A DNA stretch of 64,000 nt, taken from assembly GCA_947476145.1 (NCBI GenBank), contig CANJPH010000003.1, positions 62,001 to 126,000 of the forward strand, given 5' to 3'. This document shows positions 8,554 through 16,915 of the stretch, piece by piece. The position numbers and the translations under genes were made by a program. Positions within the stretch are counted from its first letter, which is position 1. The number at the start of each line of letters is the position of its first letter. The DNA is from Bacteroidota bacterium. Its GTDB lineage: Bacteria > Bacteroidota > Bacteroidia > Chitinophagales > Chitinophagaceae. The notes below the pieces were generated by a model. It saw only the letters and a program-made list of their open reading frames with translations. It was not told where the DNA came from and searched no databases.

Positions 8554-10005
8554 ATGAAGGTCGCAGTTGCAAAAGGAGATGGAATAGGTCCAGAAATCAT
8601 GGAAGCCGTTATAAATGTGTTTAATGCTGCAAAAGTGCCATTAGAATATCAGTTTGTCGACATGGGAAAATGGGTTTTTGATAAAGGATTTAGCAATGGG
8701 ATGACGCCGGAGGCAAAGGCGACCATCGAGGAATTGGGGTTGCTTTTTAAAGGGCCCATGGAAACTCCAAAAGGGAAGGGTGTGAAAAGTGTGAATGTGA
8801 CAGCGAGAAAAACCTGGAATACGTATGCAAATGATAGACATTTTCAAACATTAAGTGGAGTAGATACGGTATTTAGTAAAGCAGGCATCCCCATAGATTT
8901 AACCATTGTCAGAGAAAATATAGAAGATACTTATGGTGGCATTGAGCATATGCTTACTCAGGATGTTGCTTTGGGAAGACGTTTTATTACACGCCCAGGA
9001 AGTGAGCAAGTGATTCGTTATGCTTTTGAAATGGCCAAGAAAAAAGGAGCGAAAAGAATTACTTGTGGGCACAAAGCAAACATCATGAAATTAACAGATG
9101 GTTTGTTTTTAGAAGTATTTAAAGAAGTAGCAAAAGAATACCCAACATTAAAAGCTGACGATGTGATTGTAGACGATTTGTGTATGAAATTGGTAAGTCG
9201 TCCCGATTTATTTGATGTCATTGTTTTAACTAATTTACAAGGTGATATTGTAAGTGATTTATGTGCTGGATTGGTTGGTGGGCTTGGCTTTGCACCTTCT
9301 GCAAATATTGGAGATCATATTTCTATTTTTGAAGCGGTGCATGGAACGGCACCCGATATTGCCGGAAAAAATATTGCCAATCCAACTTCATTATTGTTAA
9401 GTGGGTTAAGTATGCTTCGTCACTTAGGATTAATGGAACAAGCGATTATGATTGAGAATGCATTGTTGTATACATTGGAATCGGGTGTGCATACAGGGGA
9501 CTTTGGCGATAAAAATATTCCTTCTGTAAATACGACTGTGTTTGCTCAAGCCATTATTGATAATTTTGGAAAGCAACCTGTACACAATCCTAAACCTTTG
9601 TTACCTAATTTTTATGTAACACCTACTAATTTTAAATTAGAGCATAACCCCATGTTGCAAAGTGATTTAAATGATAAACATAAAATTGTGGGTGTCGATT
9701 TTTTTATAGAAAGCAATGAGCAACCACTAGTGATTGCAGATAAATGCACATCTATCACCACCGATGCGTTGAAATTGGTAACCATTACCAATAGAGGTAC
9801 TCAGGTTTGGCCATCCGGATCCATATTTACCAATTTGGTGAATCAATATTATTGCCGTTTTGAAACCGTAAATGATTTGCCATTGTCACAAGCGGATGTG
9901 GTGGCATTGTATGGTGCTTTGTCAAAGGAGTTCAAAATTTGTTCCCTTGAAATCTTGAACATGTGGGCCGACAAAAAAGCCTACAGCTTGGCACAAGGCC
10001 AATAA
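8554..10005 (+). CDS. icd: NADP-dependent isocitrate dehydrogenase (Thermus-type, long C-terminus)
   Basis: The 483-residue protein is a TCA-cycle enzyme converting isocitrate to 2-oxoglutarate and CO2. It shows the isocitrate/isopropylmalate dehydrogenase fold: VAKGDGIGPEIM at the N-terminus, the substrate-binding TIVRENIEDTYGGIEHM, the metal-binding NLQGDIVSDLCAGLVGG, and FEAVHGTAPDIAGKNIANPT. About 140 extra residues after the core resemble the Thermus/Bacteroidota subfamily rather than E. coli Icd. The start at 8554 is preferred because the protein then begins directly with the first beta strand, and the promoter at 8489 would place the upstream frame start before transcription. Confidence 0.9.
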   Translation: MKVAVAKGDGIGPEIMEAVINVFNAAKVPLEYQFVDMGKWVFDKGFSNGMTPEAKATIEELGLLFKGPMETPKGKGVKSVNVTARKTWNTYANDRHFQTLSGVDTVFSKAGIPIDLTIVRENIEDTYGGIEHMLTQDVALGRRFITRPGSEQVIRYAFEMAKKKGAKRITCGHKANIMKLTDGLFLEVFKEVAKEYPTLKADDVIVDDLCMKLVSRPDLFDVIVLTNLQGDIVSDLCAGLVGGLGFAPSANIGDHISIFEAVHGTAPDIAGKNIANPTSLLLSGLSMLRHLGLMEQAIMIENALLYTLESGVHTGDFGDKNIPSVNTTVFAQAIIDNFGKQPVHNPKPLLPNFYVTPTNFKLEHNPMLQSDLNDKHKIVGVDFFIESNEQPLVIADKCTSITTDALKLVTITNRGTQVWPSGSIFTNLVNQYYCRFETVNDLPLSQADVVALYGALSKEFKICSLEILNMWADKKAYSLAQGQ

Positions 10006-10141
10006 TAGGCAGGACTTAATGTGATTTACGGAAATAGCCTTGGTTTTACCCCCAATTTGCTCAAAAACTGGCGGCATGGGTGGGAAAAAAACCAATTTTG
10101 ATGTATTTTCACGCTTCAATTACAAAACAGCCTTTTTAGTT

Positions 10142-11785
10142 ATGGCAGAAGTTATATTAATGCCCCGTTTGAGCGATACAATGACCGAAGGTGTCATAGC
10201 GGCTTGGCATAAAAAAGTGGGAGATACCGTAAAGAAAGGCGACTTATTGGCCGAGATAGAAACGGATAAAGCTACAATGGAATTAGAGAGTTATCAAGAC
10301 GGTGTTTTATTGCATATTGGAACTCCTCGTGGCGGTAAATTACAAGTAAATGATTTGCTTGCCATTTTTGGTAAAGCAGACGAAGATATTAGTGCATTGA
10401 TTACGAGTTCAAATGCAGTTCCAGTTGCAGAGAAAGCAGCTGAGGAAATTCCAAAACCAACCACTACTGAATCAACGATTGCGGCACCTGCTGCAAGTGG
10501 AGTAGATTATACTAAAATGGAAGAGGTAGTTTTAATGCCACGATTAAGTGATACGATGACAGAAGGTGTGATTGCTGGATGGCAAAAGAAAGTGGGAGAT
10601 GCCGTGAAAAAGGGCGAAGTGTTAGCGGATATTGAAACAGATAAAGCAACCATGGAGTTGGAGTCTTATAAAGATGGCGTTTTATTATATCAAGGTGCAC
10701 AGAAAGGAGATAAGATTTTAGTGAATGATTTATTATGTATCATTGGTCAACCCGGAATGGATATTGATGCAATTGTAAAAGGATTAAAGAATCATGCTGC
10801 TGCTCCTGCAGTTGCTGCTAGTCCGGCACCAGCTAGTATTGCAGCTGCTACTGCTAGTACTGCTCCAATTATACTATCATCCACGCCTTCAGCCCCTGCT
10901 GCACAAGTCGTAAATGAGGGTCGCATTTTTGCTTCTCCATTGGCTAAGAAAATTGCACAAGAAAAAGGCATTGATTTAAAATACGTAAAAGGAACGGGTG
11001 AAAACGGAAGAATCACAAGAACAGATTTAGAAGAATTTGCACAAGCAAATGCAGGGGGAAAAGTTAATGGTTCCTCTGCTCCTGTATTCGTTCCTGTGGG
11101 AACCGTAAGCTTTGTAGATACACCGGTATCACAAATGCGTAAAGTAATAGCGAAGCGTTTAAGTGAAAGCTTGTTTACTGCTCCACATTTTTACTTGACC
11201 ATGAAAATTAATATGGACGCTGCCATACAAGCTCGTACTTTATTAAATGAAGATGCAAACACTAAGATTAGTTTCAATGATATGATTGTGAAAGCAACTG
11301 CGCTTTCCTTAAAGCAACATCCAAAAGTAAATAGCAGCTGGATGGGTGATTTTATCAGAGAAAACCATCATGTAAATATTGGTATTGCTGTAGCAGTAGA
11401 CGAAGGTTTATTGGTTCCTGTATTACGCTTTGCGGACAGTTTAAGTTTATCACAAATTAGCGGCAATGTGAAAGAGTTTGCAAAAAAAGCAAAGGAGAAG
11501 AAATTACAACCAGCAGATTGGGAAGGAAGCACTTTCACAATTTCAAATTTAGGTATGTTTGGTATTGATTCCTTCACTGCGATTATTAATCCTCCTGATG
11601 CTTGTATTTTAGCAGTAGGTGGCATTAGTCAAGAGCCTGTTGTGAAAGGTGGACAGGTAGTTCCAGGTAATGTGATGAATGTTACTTTAAGTTGTGACCA
11701 CCGTGTAGTGGATGGTGCAACTGGATCCGCTTTCTTACAAACCTTAAAGCGTTTGTTAGAAGAGCCATTGCGCATGTTTTTATAA
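10142..11785 (+). CDS. aceF: Pyruvate dehydrogenase E2, dihydrolipoamide acetyltransferase with two lipoyl domains
   Basis: The 547-residue protein transfers acetyl groups from E1-bound lipoate to CoA. It has two lipoyl domains, about 3-77 and 127-202, each with the ETDKATME motif (lipoyl Lys43 and Lys168). Ala/Pro linkers follow, then an E3/E1-binding domain (about 259-300, FASPLAKKIAQEKG...GTGENGRI). The catalytic domain (about 325-547) carries the SCDHRVVDG active-site motif. The ATG at 10142 was chosen because MAEVILMPRLSDTM starts the first lipoyl domain; the 34 codons upstream in frame are not conserved-looking. The E1 subunits and E3 are not in this window. Confidence 0.95.
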   Translation: MAEVILMPRLSDTMTEGVIAAWHKKVGDTVKKGDLLAEIETDKATMELESYQDGVLLHIGTPRGGKLQVNDLLAIFGKADEDISALITSSNAVPVAEKAAEEIPKPTTTESTIAAPAASGVDYTKMEEVVLMPRLSDTMTEGVIAGWQKKVGDAVKKGEVLADIETDKATMELESYKDGVLLYQGAQKGDKILVNDLLCIIGQPGMDIDAIVKGLKNHAAAPAVAASPAPASIAAATASTAPIILSSTPSAPAAQVVNEGRIFASPLAKKIAQEKGIDLKYVKGTGENGRITRTDLEEFAQANAGGKVNGSSAPVFVPVGTVSFVDTPVSQMRKVIAKRLSESLFTAPHFYLTMKINMDAAIQARTLLNEDANTKISFNDMIVKATALSLKQHPKVNSSWMGDFIRENHHVNIGIAVAVDEGLLVPVLRFADSLSLSQISGNVKEFAKKAKEKKLQPADWEGSTFTISNLGMFGIDSFTAIINPPDACILAVGGISQEPVVKGGQVVPGNVMNVTLSCDHRVVDGATGSAFLQTLKRLLEEPLRMFL

Positions 11786-11801
11786 GTCTTCCTATAAGTA
11801 T

Positions 11802-11835
11802 AAAAAAAGCCCCAAGAAAATCTGGGGCTTTTTTT
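11802..11835. terminator. Bidirectional terminator between aceF and the metalloprotease
   Basis: A perfect stem of 13 bp (seven A, GCCCCA / TGGGGC, seven T) closes an 8-base loop. A-tract on one side and T-tract on the other allow termination of both convergent genes. Confidence 0.9.
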
Positions 11836-11855
11836 ATGAATGTATTTTATAGGAC

Positions 11856-14267
11856 CTAATCTACATCGCAACCAATAGGGGAGCCTGGTGCCATGACTAC
11901 TGGCTTTGGCAATGTGATTAATTCTGGTTTTTGAATTCTTAAATAGGCCAATTTATAATGTGCTTTTAAATTAGCATCTGTTTCGGTTTTCATCAATGTT
12001 TCCAGTTTATTGCTTAACTCGTTTATTCGGCTAATGCAAGTTGCTTTTACTTCAAAATTTGCTTCCGTGTCTTGGTGAACACCTAGTAACCAACTAAGTA
12101 CTTGTTGTTGCGTTTGACGATGAACCACCGCTTCTAATCCTAAAGGCCTTTTAGCATACCAAGTATTTTTTAACACAGCATCTACTACATCGTCAAATCC
12201 AATGGTGTTGGCTCTTGCTTTGTTTTGTACTAAACGGTTGGCTCTTTCTACGTTAAATAAAAATCCTAATTCATAATCGGCCAATGCTTCTGCTGCACTA
12301 AGGGCATCAAAGCTCATGCCGGTTCTTTTGTCAAATAATTCTCCCACACCATAATACATAGGAGGACGCGGAGGAATTAAAACCAATATATTTTCAGGAA
12401 TGGTAAGTGTTTTTGCAGACAAACAGTTCATGGCAGCCTCTAATGCTTTTAGCTGAATCGCATTTGGAAGAATCGTTGGCTTGATTTGATTTTGATCGCC
12501 TTTTACACTATAGTTATAATTGATGCCTCCAATTAATTTAGTCACTGCTTCTAATTGATAACGATGATAATTGTAAAGTGGCACCAATACGTCTTCTAAT
12601 TTTGTGAGCGGGGTTCCATTCTTTAGGGCATCTTCTCCAAATTGAGACAATGCTTTAGAGCGAACTTGTAGCGTTTGCTCTAAACCTGCCACCGCATCCC
12701 CTTGATTGTCCCATAAATGTGCATAGGGATGGAAACTACTGGCGGCGCGCGCGTCTGCATCTGCAATAAATAATAAACCATTCTTTGAATTCTCTTCAAG
12801 CATTTTATTTAATGCTGCATTTTGATCTATCCCTTTTGAGAATTCTTGGTATCCATACATAATAGCGCGCTTATCCCAGGCTCCAATTTCATTGGTATAA
12901 ACTTTTGTAAAATCTATTTCTCCTTTTTCATTTACAAAAATATTAGGATGAGGATAGTCCATTACAGAGGCTCTATCATTAAAGCTTGAAGCATAATTAT
13001 GTTGCAATCCTAAAGTGTGACCAACTTCATGAGCTGCCAATTGTCTTAATCTATGTATAGCAGCAGTCCTCATTTTATCGGTTACAGGCTTGCCGTTGAC
13101 ATAAGGGGATAGCAAAGAAGTGAATATTAAATAATCTTGTCTTACCCTTAACGAACCAAGTGTTACCTGTCCTTTTATAATTTCTCCTGTTCTTGGATCG
13201 GAGATGGTCATTCCATAACTCCAACCTCGGGTGGAACGGTGTACCCAATTAATCATATTGTATCTAATATCCATTGGGTCCGCACTGTCTGGTAATATTT
13301 TTACTTGAAATGCATTCTTATATCCTGCTGCTTCAAATGCTTGATTCCACCAGCTAGCTCCTTCTAATAGTGCAGAGCGAATGGGTTCTGGTGTTCCATT
13401 GTCTAAATAATATACAATGGGTTTTACTGCTTCGCTGACAGCAGCTGAGGTATCCTTTTTTTGTAATCGATGTCTATTAATGATCATTTTTTCAATAGGC
13501 TCACTTATATCACTTCCGTAATCATAATAAGTTGTTCCAAAGAATCCACTTCTGATATCGTAGTTTCTTGTTTGATAGTTACTGTCTGGTAGTTCTACGA
13601 AACTGTGGTGCATTCTAACCGTAATTGCTTCTGTAGTAGGGGCTACTGCACTTACCAATCGGCCAGCATCTGCGCCACCTACAAAAGTAAGGGTTGCTTC
13701 CATTTCCGTATTCTTTGGAAAATTCTTGGTATTGGCAATATAGATGGCAGAACGACCTTCGTTTAGGGTATAGCTGCCTTGTTTCATTCTTCTAATTTTA
13801 TCCGATACCCCATGCGCATCTCTTAATAAAAAAGAAGTCGCATCTACTAAAATGGTATTGTCAGCCTCTGCCTCCACATTAAAACTAAAAAGGATGGACT
13901 GTGCAAAAGACTCGTTTACTGCTTTTTGTTCTCTAGGATCATTGGTTACCGCGCGAAAATTATAATTGGGCTGGGTCATTAATACTTTTTTTCCAACACG
14001 TTGAAAATAAACAATTCGAGACCCTCCAATTTGTCCTCTATCCAACCCAATTTCATTGGATCCTAGCCCTGCAGGTAATGAGTTTACATACAAGAAAGGG
14101 GTTTCTAGCTTGTCTATCGCTAAATATATTTTACCATTTGTCGCATCCCACCAATAGTTAAAATATCCTTTATGGAATTCTAAATTTTTAGTTTTTTCGG
14201 CAATGCTATTGGTTTGTGCATGTAATGCAAATGGAAGTAATAAAATAGCTAATAATAATTTACGCAT
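11856..14267 (-). CDS. Exported zinc-dependent metalloprotease (DUF5117/DUF4953 type)
   Basis: The protein has 803 residues with a signal peptide (MRKLLLAILLLPFALHAQ). The catalytic helix is HEVGHTLGLQHN, the extended HExxHxxGxxHN zinc motif of metzincin-like peptidases, followed by SVMDYPHPN as a Met-turn-like element. The architecture matches the large Bacteroidota family with an N-terminal DUF5117-type domain (FLYVNSLPAGLGSNEIGLDRGQ) and a C-terminal DUF4953-type region. The substrate is unknown, and a periplasmic or secreted location is expected. No C-terminal T9SS domain is evident. It sits alone between two terminators. Confidence 0.88.
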   Translation of the reverse strand: MRKLLLAILLLPFALHAQTNSIAEKTKNLEFHKGYFNYWWDATNGKIYLAIDKLETPFLYVNSLPAGLGSNEIGLDRGQIGGSRIVYFQRVGKKVLMTQPNYNFRAVTNDPREQKAVNESFAQSILFSFNVEAEADNTILVDATSFLLRDAHGVSDKIRRMKQGSYTLNEGRSAIYIANTKNFPKNTEMEATLTFVGGADAGRLVSAVAPTTEAITVRMHHSFVELPDSNYQTRNYDIRSGFFGTTYYDYGSDISEPIEKMIINRHRLQKKDTSAAVSEAVKPIVYYLDNGTPEPIRSALLEGASWWNQAFEAAGYKNAFQVKILPDSADPMDIRYNMINWVHRSTRGWSYGMTISDPRTGEIIKGQVTLGSLRVRQDYLIFTSLLSPYVNGKPVTDKMRTAAIHRLRQLAAHEVGHTLGLQHNYASSFNDRASVMDYPHPNIFVNEKGEIDFTKVYTNEIGAWDKRAIMYGYQEFSKGIDQNAALNKMLEENSKNGLLFIADADARAASSFHPYAHLWDNQGDAVAGLEQTLQVRSKALSQFGEDALKNGTPLTKLEDVLVPLYNYHRYQLEAVTKLIGGINYNYSVKGDQNQIKPTILPNAIQLKALEAAMNCLSAKTLTIPENILVLIPPRPPMYYGVGELFDKRTGMSFDALSAAEALADYELGFLFNVERANRLVQNKARANTIGFDDVVDAVLKNTWYAKRPLGLEAVVHRQTQQQVLSWLLGVHQDTEANFEVKATCISRINELSNKLETLMKTETDANLKAHYKLAYLRIQKPELITLPKPVVMAPGSPIGCDVD

Positions 14268-14282
14268 ATTTATAGGTTTGTG

Positions 14283-14319
14283 TAAAAATAAAAAATCCCG
14301 CTCTAATTGGCGGGATTTT
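14283..14319 (-). terminator. Terminator of the histone-H1-like gene
   Basis: A 10-bp perfect stem AAAATCCCGC / GCGGGATTTT (14292-14301 with 14310-14319) is followed on the minus strand by a T-rich tail. It separates the H1-like gene from the metalloprotease. Confidence 0.85.
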
Positions 14320-14336
14320 ATTTTAAGCTGTTTTAA

Positions 14337-14807
14337 CTATGCTGTTGGATTGTTATTCGTAGTTGGCTCATTAAAAAGGGATTGAGGTGTTGCAATCACT
14401 GGAGCAGGCGCTGGTGCAGCCACTTTCTTCACCACTTTCTTAGTAGTTTTCTTAGCTGCTTTTTTAGGGGCTGCTTTCTTTACTACTTTTTTAGCTGCTG
14501 GTTTCTTAGCAACCACTTTCTTAGCTACTTTCTTTTTTGCTACTGGTTTTTTAGCAACCACTTTCTTAGTAGTCTTCTTAGCTGCTTTTTTAGGAGCTGC
14601 TTTTTTTACTACTTTTTTAGCTGTTGGTTTCTTAGCCACTACTTTCTTAGCTACTTTCTTTTTTGCTACTGGTTTTTTAGCAACTACTTTTTTAGTAGTC
14701 TTCTTAGCTGCTTTTTTAGGAGCTGCTTTTTTTACAACTTTTTTTGTTGCTTTCTTAGCTACCGCTTTCTTAGCTGGAGCTGCTTTTTTCTTGCTTGACT
14801 TTGCCAT
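14337..14807 (-). CDS. Histone H1-like Lys/Ala-rich DNA-binding protein
   Basis: The 156-residue product is almost entirely Lys, Ala, Val, Thr and Pro, made of KKxxKKAAPKKAAKKTT-like units as in bacterial H1-like proteins (for example Hc1/AlgP type). After a 21-residue lead, a 42-residue unit occurs twice (22-63 and 64-105) and half of it again (106-126). The tail is different (APAPAPV...PTTNNNPTA) and not basic. The strong positive charge suggests nucleoid binding and compaction, which is inferred from composition. It has its own terminator and is divergent from the CoA-binding gene. Confidence 0.8.
   Translation of the reverse strand: MAKSSKKKAAPAKKAVAKKATKKVVKKAAPKKAAKKTTKKVVAKKPVAKKKVAKKVVAKKPTAKKVVKKAAPKKAAKKTTKKVVAKKPVAKKKVAKKVVAKKPAAKKVVKKAAPKKAAKKTTKKVVKKVAAPAPAPVIATPQSLFNEPTTNNNPTA
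14430..14744 (-). repeat. 126-bp tandem coding repeat (2.5 copies)
   Basis: Within the H1-like gene a 126-base unit recurs at 14619-14744 and 14493-14618, with a half copy at 14430-14492. The same ten-base word starts at 14451, 14577 and 14703, exactly 126 bases apart. Differences between copies are few, so the duplication looks recent or homogenised. Confidence 0.9.
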
Positions 14808-14897
14808 GGAGGTTATTTTTAATTTAATTAGTAAAAATTTTTGTAAAATTACATTGTTTTATTGAGACAAAATAAATACTATTCATTTTTTTAGCAA

Positions 14898-14905
14898 TAG
14901 CTTTG
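14898..14905 (+). promoter_or_regulatory. TAGCTTTG -7 box four bases before a start codon
   Basis: TAGCTTTG fits TAnnTTTG and ends 4 bases before the ATG at 14910, so transcription would begin at or next to the start codon (leaderless mRNA). Confidence 0.5.
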
Positions 14906-14909
14906 TAAG

Positions 14910-15275
14910 ATGCAAACACCTACCACACTAGTTTTGGGCGCTTCGTCCAACCCCGAACGCTATAGTTTTTTAGCCACTCATTTATTGCATGAAAAAGGGT
15001 ATGCAGTTTATCCTTTTGGTATTAAAAAAGGGCAAATTGGCGATATCATCATACTCAATGAATGGCCAAAAGCGGGAACCATTGATACGGTTACTTTATA
15101 TGTTGGGCCTAGTGGTCAAGTGGACTATTATGATGCTATTATGGGCTTGTCTCCAAGGCGTATTATTTTTAATCCGGGCACTGAAAATCCTACTTTGCTT
15201 GCGATGGCGCAAGAAAAAGGGATGGAAACCATTGAAGCATGCACTTTGGTCATGCTAAAAACAGGGCAGTATTAA
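14910..15275 (+). CDS. CoA-binding (YccU-like) protein
   Basis: The product has 121 residues and forms a single Rossmann-like CoA_binding_2 domain. Visible traits are TLVLGASSNPERYSFLATHLL (nucleotide-binding turn), GYAVYPFG, the DTVTLYVGP strand, and the RIIFNPGTENP plus EACTLVML end typical of this family. These small cytoplasmic proteins resemble the CoA-binding part of succinyl-CoA synthetase, but their function is not established. The stop lies 2 bases from the convergent comM stop. Confidence 0.85.
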   Translation: MQTPTTLVLGASSNPERYSFLATHLLHEKGYAVYPFGIKKGQIGDIIILNEWPKAGTIDTVTLYVGPSGQVDYYDAIMGLSPRRIIFNPGTENPTLLAMAQEKGMETIEACTLVMLKTGQY

Positions 15276-15277
15276 TT

Positions 15278-16831
15278 TTATTCTTTAAGCGAGCCCCAGC
15301 TGGATCTATCTAAACACCTATACTGAATGGCTTCACTAATGTGAGCTGCATTTATTTGGTCACAATTGGCTAAATCCGCAATGGTTCTTGACACTTTAAG
15401 AATCCGGTCATGTGAACGAACGCTTAATTGAAACTTTTCCATGGCTTGTTGCAGTAGATTGGCTCCGGCTTTATCAATACCGCAATATTTTTTTAGTTGA
15501 GACGGGTTCATTTGGGCATTGGTTAAACCTAGTCCATCTTCCATAAGCCTTTGCGCTTGACAATTTCTTGCCTTCCTTACTTTTTCCAATATATCAAGTG
15601 AATTGGGTTCTGATTGATTGGCTGTTAAGGTTTGATAGGAAAGGGGTGCCACTTCAATATGTAAATCGATTCGGTCAAGCAGGGGTCCCGATATTTTATG
15701 AATATACTTTTGAATGACTGGCACACTACAAGTGCAATCTTTTAAAGGATGGGTATAATATCCGCAGGGGCAGGGGTTCATAGAAGCGATAAGGATAAAG
15801 GAAGCTGGAAAAACGAGATTCATTTTTGCTCTTGCAATGTGCACCCTGCCTTCTTCCATGGGTTGTCTTAGCACTTCAATTACATTTCTATTGAATTCTG
15901 GAAGTTCATCTAAAAATAACACGCCGTTATGTGCCAATGATATTTCACCTGGCTGAGGATAACTGCCACCCCCAATCATGGCAATATCTGAAATGGTATG
16001 ATGGGGTTGCCTAAAGGGACGTTCATAACATAATTGCTGTGTAATATTCACCTTATTGGACACACTATATATTTGTGTGGTTTCAATCGCTTCTTTAATA
16101 TTAAGTGGTGGTAAAATGGAAACAATACTTTTAGCAAGCATGGTTTTTCCGGCACCTGGCGGTCCAATCATAATTAAGTTATGTGCTCCTGCGCTTGCAA
16201 TTTCAAGTGCTCTTTTGCAATGTGCTTGTCCTTTAATGTCTTCTAGTTTAGGTAATGGCTGCTCTATGTTTTTTGGCGAAGTCATTTCTTTTGCTGAAGT
16301 GAAATCATTTTTTATGATCTCGCCTGTTTTTAAAAACTGCACTACTTCTTTTAGCTGACTAAATCCATATATTGAGATGCCTTCAATAATGGAAGCTTCT
16401 TTTACATTTTCAATAGGTAAAATTAGGGCAGTTAATCCTTCCAGTTTTGCTTGCAGGGCCATGGCGAGTGCTCCTTGAATAGGGTAGAGTAATCCATCTA
16501 AACCCAATTCACCCATTATGAGTAGTTGATGCAAAGGGATATGTGATGTCAATTGTTCGGATGCGGCAATCAGACCAATGGCAATTGGAAGGTCAAAAGC
16601 AGCACCTGTTTTTTTAAGATCGGCAGGAGAGAGATTTATTAATATTTTAGTTCTTGGCATGCGAAACCCATTTGCCTTCAATGCACTTTCGGTTCGGTCT
16701 AAACTTTCTTTAATGGAACTGTCTGGAAGGCCTACTATACTGTAACCCTGCCCCATACTCACATTAATTTCTATAGTAATGAGAATGGCCTGTATTCCCA
16801 ATAAAGCACTTCCTTTAATTTTTACGAGCAT
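15278..16831 (-). CDS. comM: YifB/ComM family AAA+ ATPase (Mg-chelatase-like)
   Basis: The 517-residue protein has an N-terminal Lon-protease-like domain (QGYSIVGLPDSSIKESLDR, LSPADLKKTGAAFDLPIA), a central AAA+ domain with Walker A GPPGAGKTMLAKS and Walker B-like GVLFLDELPEF, and a C-terminal Mg_chelatase_C domain. ComM in Vibrio and Haemophilus is a helicase that promotes branch migration during natural transformation. A Cys-rich SMNPCPCGYYTHPLKDCTC segment is also typical. I chose the ATG at 16831 (MLVKIKGSALLG) over the ATG four codons upstream because family members start at this strand. A cytoplasmic role in DNA uptake or repair is inferred. Confidence 0.9.
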   Translation of the reverse strand: MLVKIKGSALLGIQAILITIEINVSMGQGYSIVGLPDSSIKESLDRTESALKANGFRMPRTKILINLSPADLKKTGAAFDLPIAIGLIAASEQLTSHIPLHQLLIMGELGLDGLLYPIQGALAMALQAKLEGLTALILPIENVKEASIIEGISIYGFSQLKEVVQFLKTGEIIKNDFTSAKEMTSPKNIEQPLPKLEDIKGQAHCKRALEIASAGAHNLIMIGPPGAGKTMLAKSIVSILPPLNIKEAIETTQIYSVSNKVNITQQLCYERPFRQPHHTISDIAMIGGGSYPQPGEISLAHNGVLFLDELPEFNRNVIEVLRQPMEEGRVHIARAKMNLVFPASFILIASMNPCPCGYYTHPLKDCTCSVPVIQKYIHKISGPLLDRIDLHIEVAPLSYQTLTANQSEPNSLDILEKVRKARNCQAQRLMEDGLGLTNAQMNPSQLKKYCGIDKAGANLLQQAMEKFQLSVRSHDRILKVSRTIADLANCDQINAAHISEAIQYRCLDRSSWGSLKE

Positions 16832-16915
16832 AATTTTGCTCAAAATATAGGACTAAATAAGGGGGTAAATAAGCGTATTAATACGCAATTTTAGGAACAG
16901 CAAATTGTTTAGGAC

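Noticed and set aside
10040..10141. In-frame upstream extension of aceF (34 codons).
   Set aside because: It is not related to lipoyl domains, and the domain begins exactly at the ATG at 10142.
14430..14744. Regular repeats that could suggest a CRISPR array.
   Set aside because: The unit is 126 bases without unique spacers and is fully in frame inside a coding gene.
14382..14798. A 138-codon plus-strand frame rich in Phe, Cys and Ser.
   Set aside because: It is the antisense shadow of the Lys/Ala repeat gene; its composition follows from the repeated codons.
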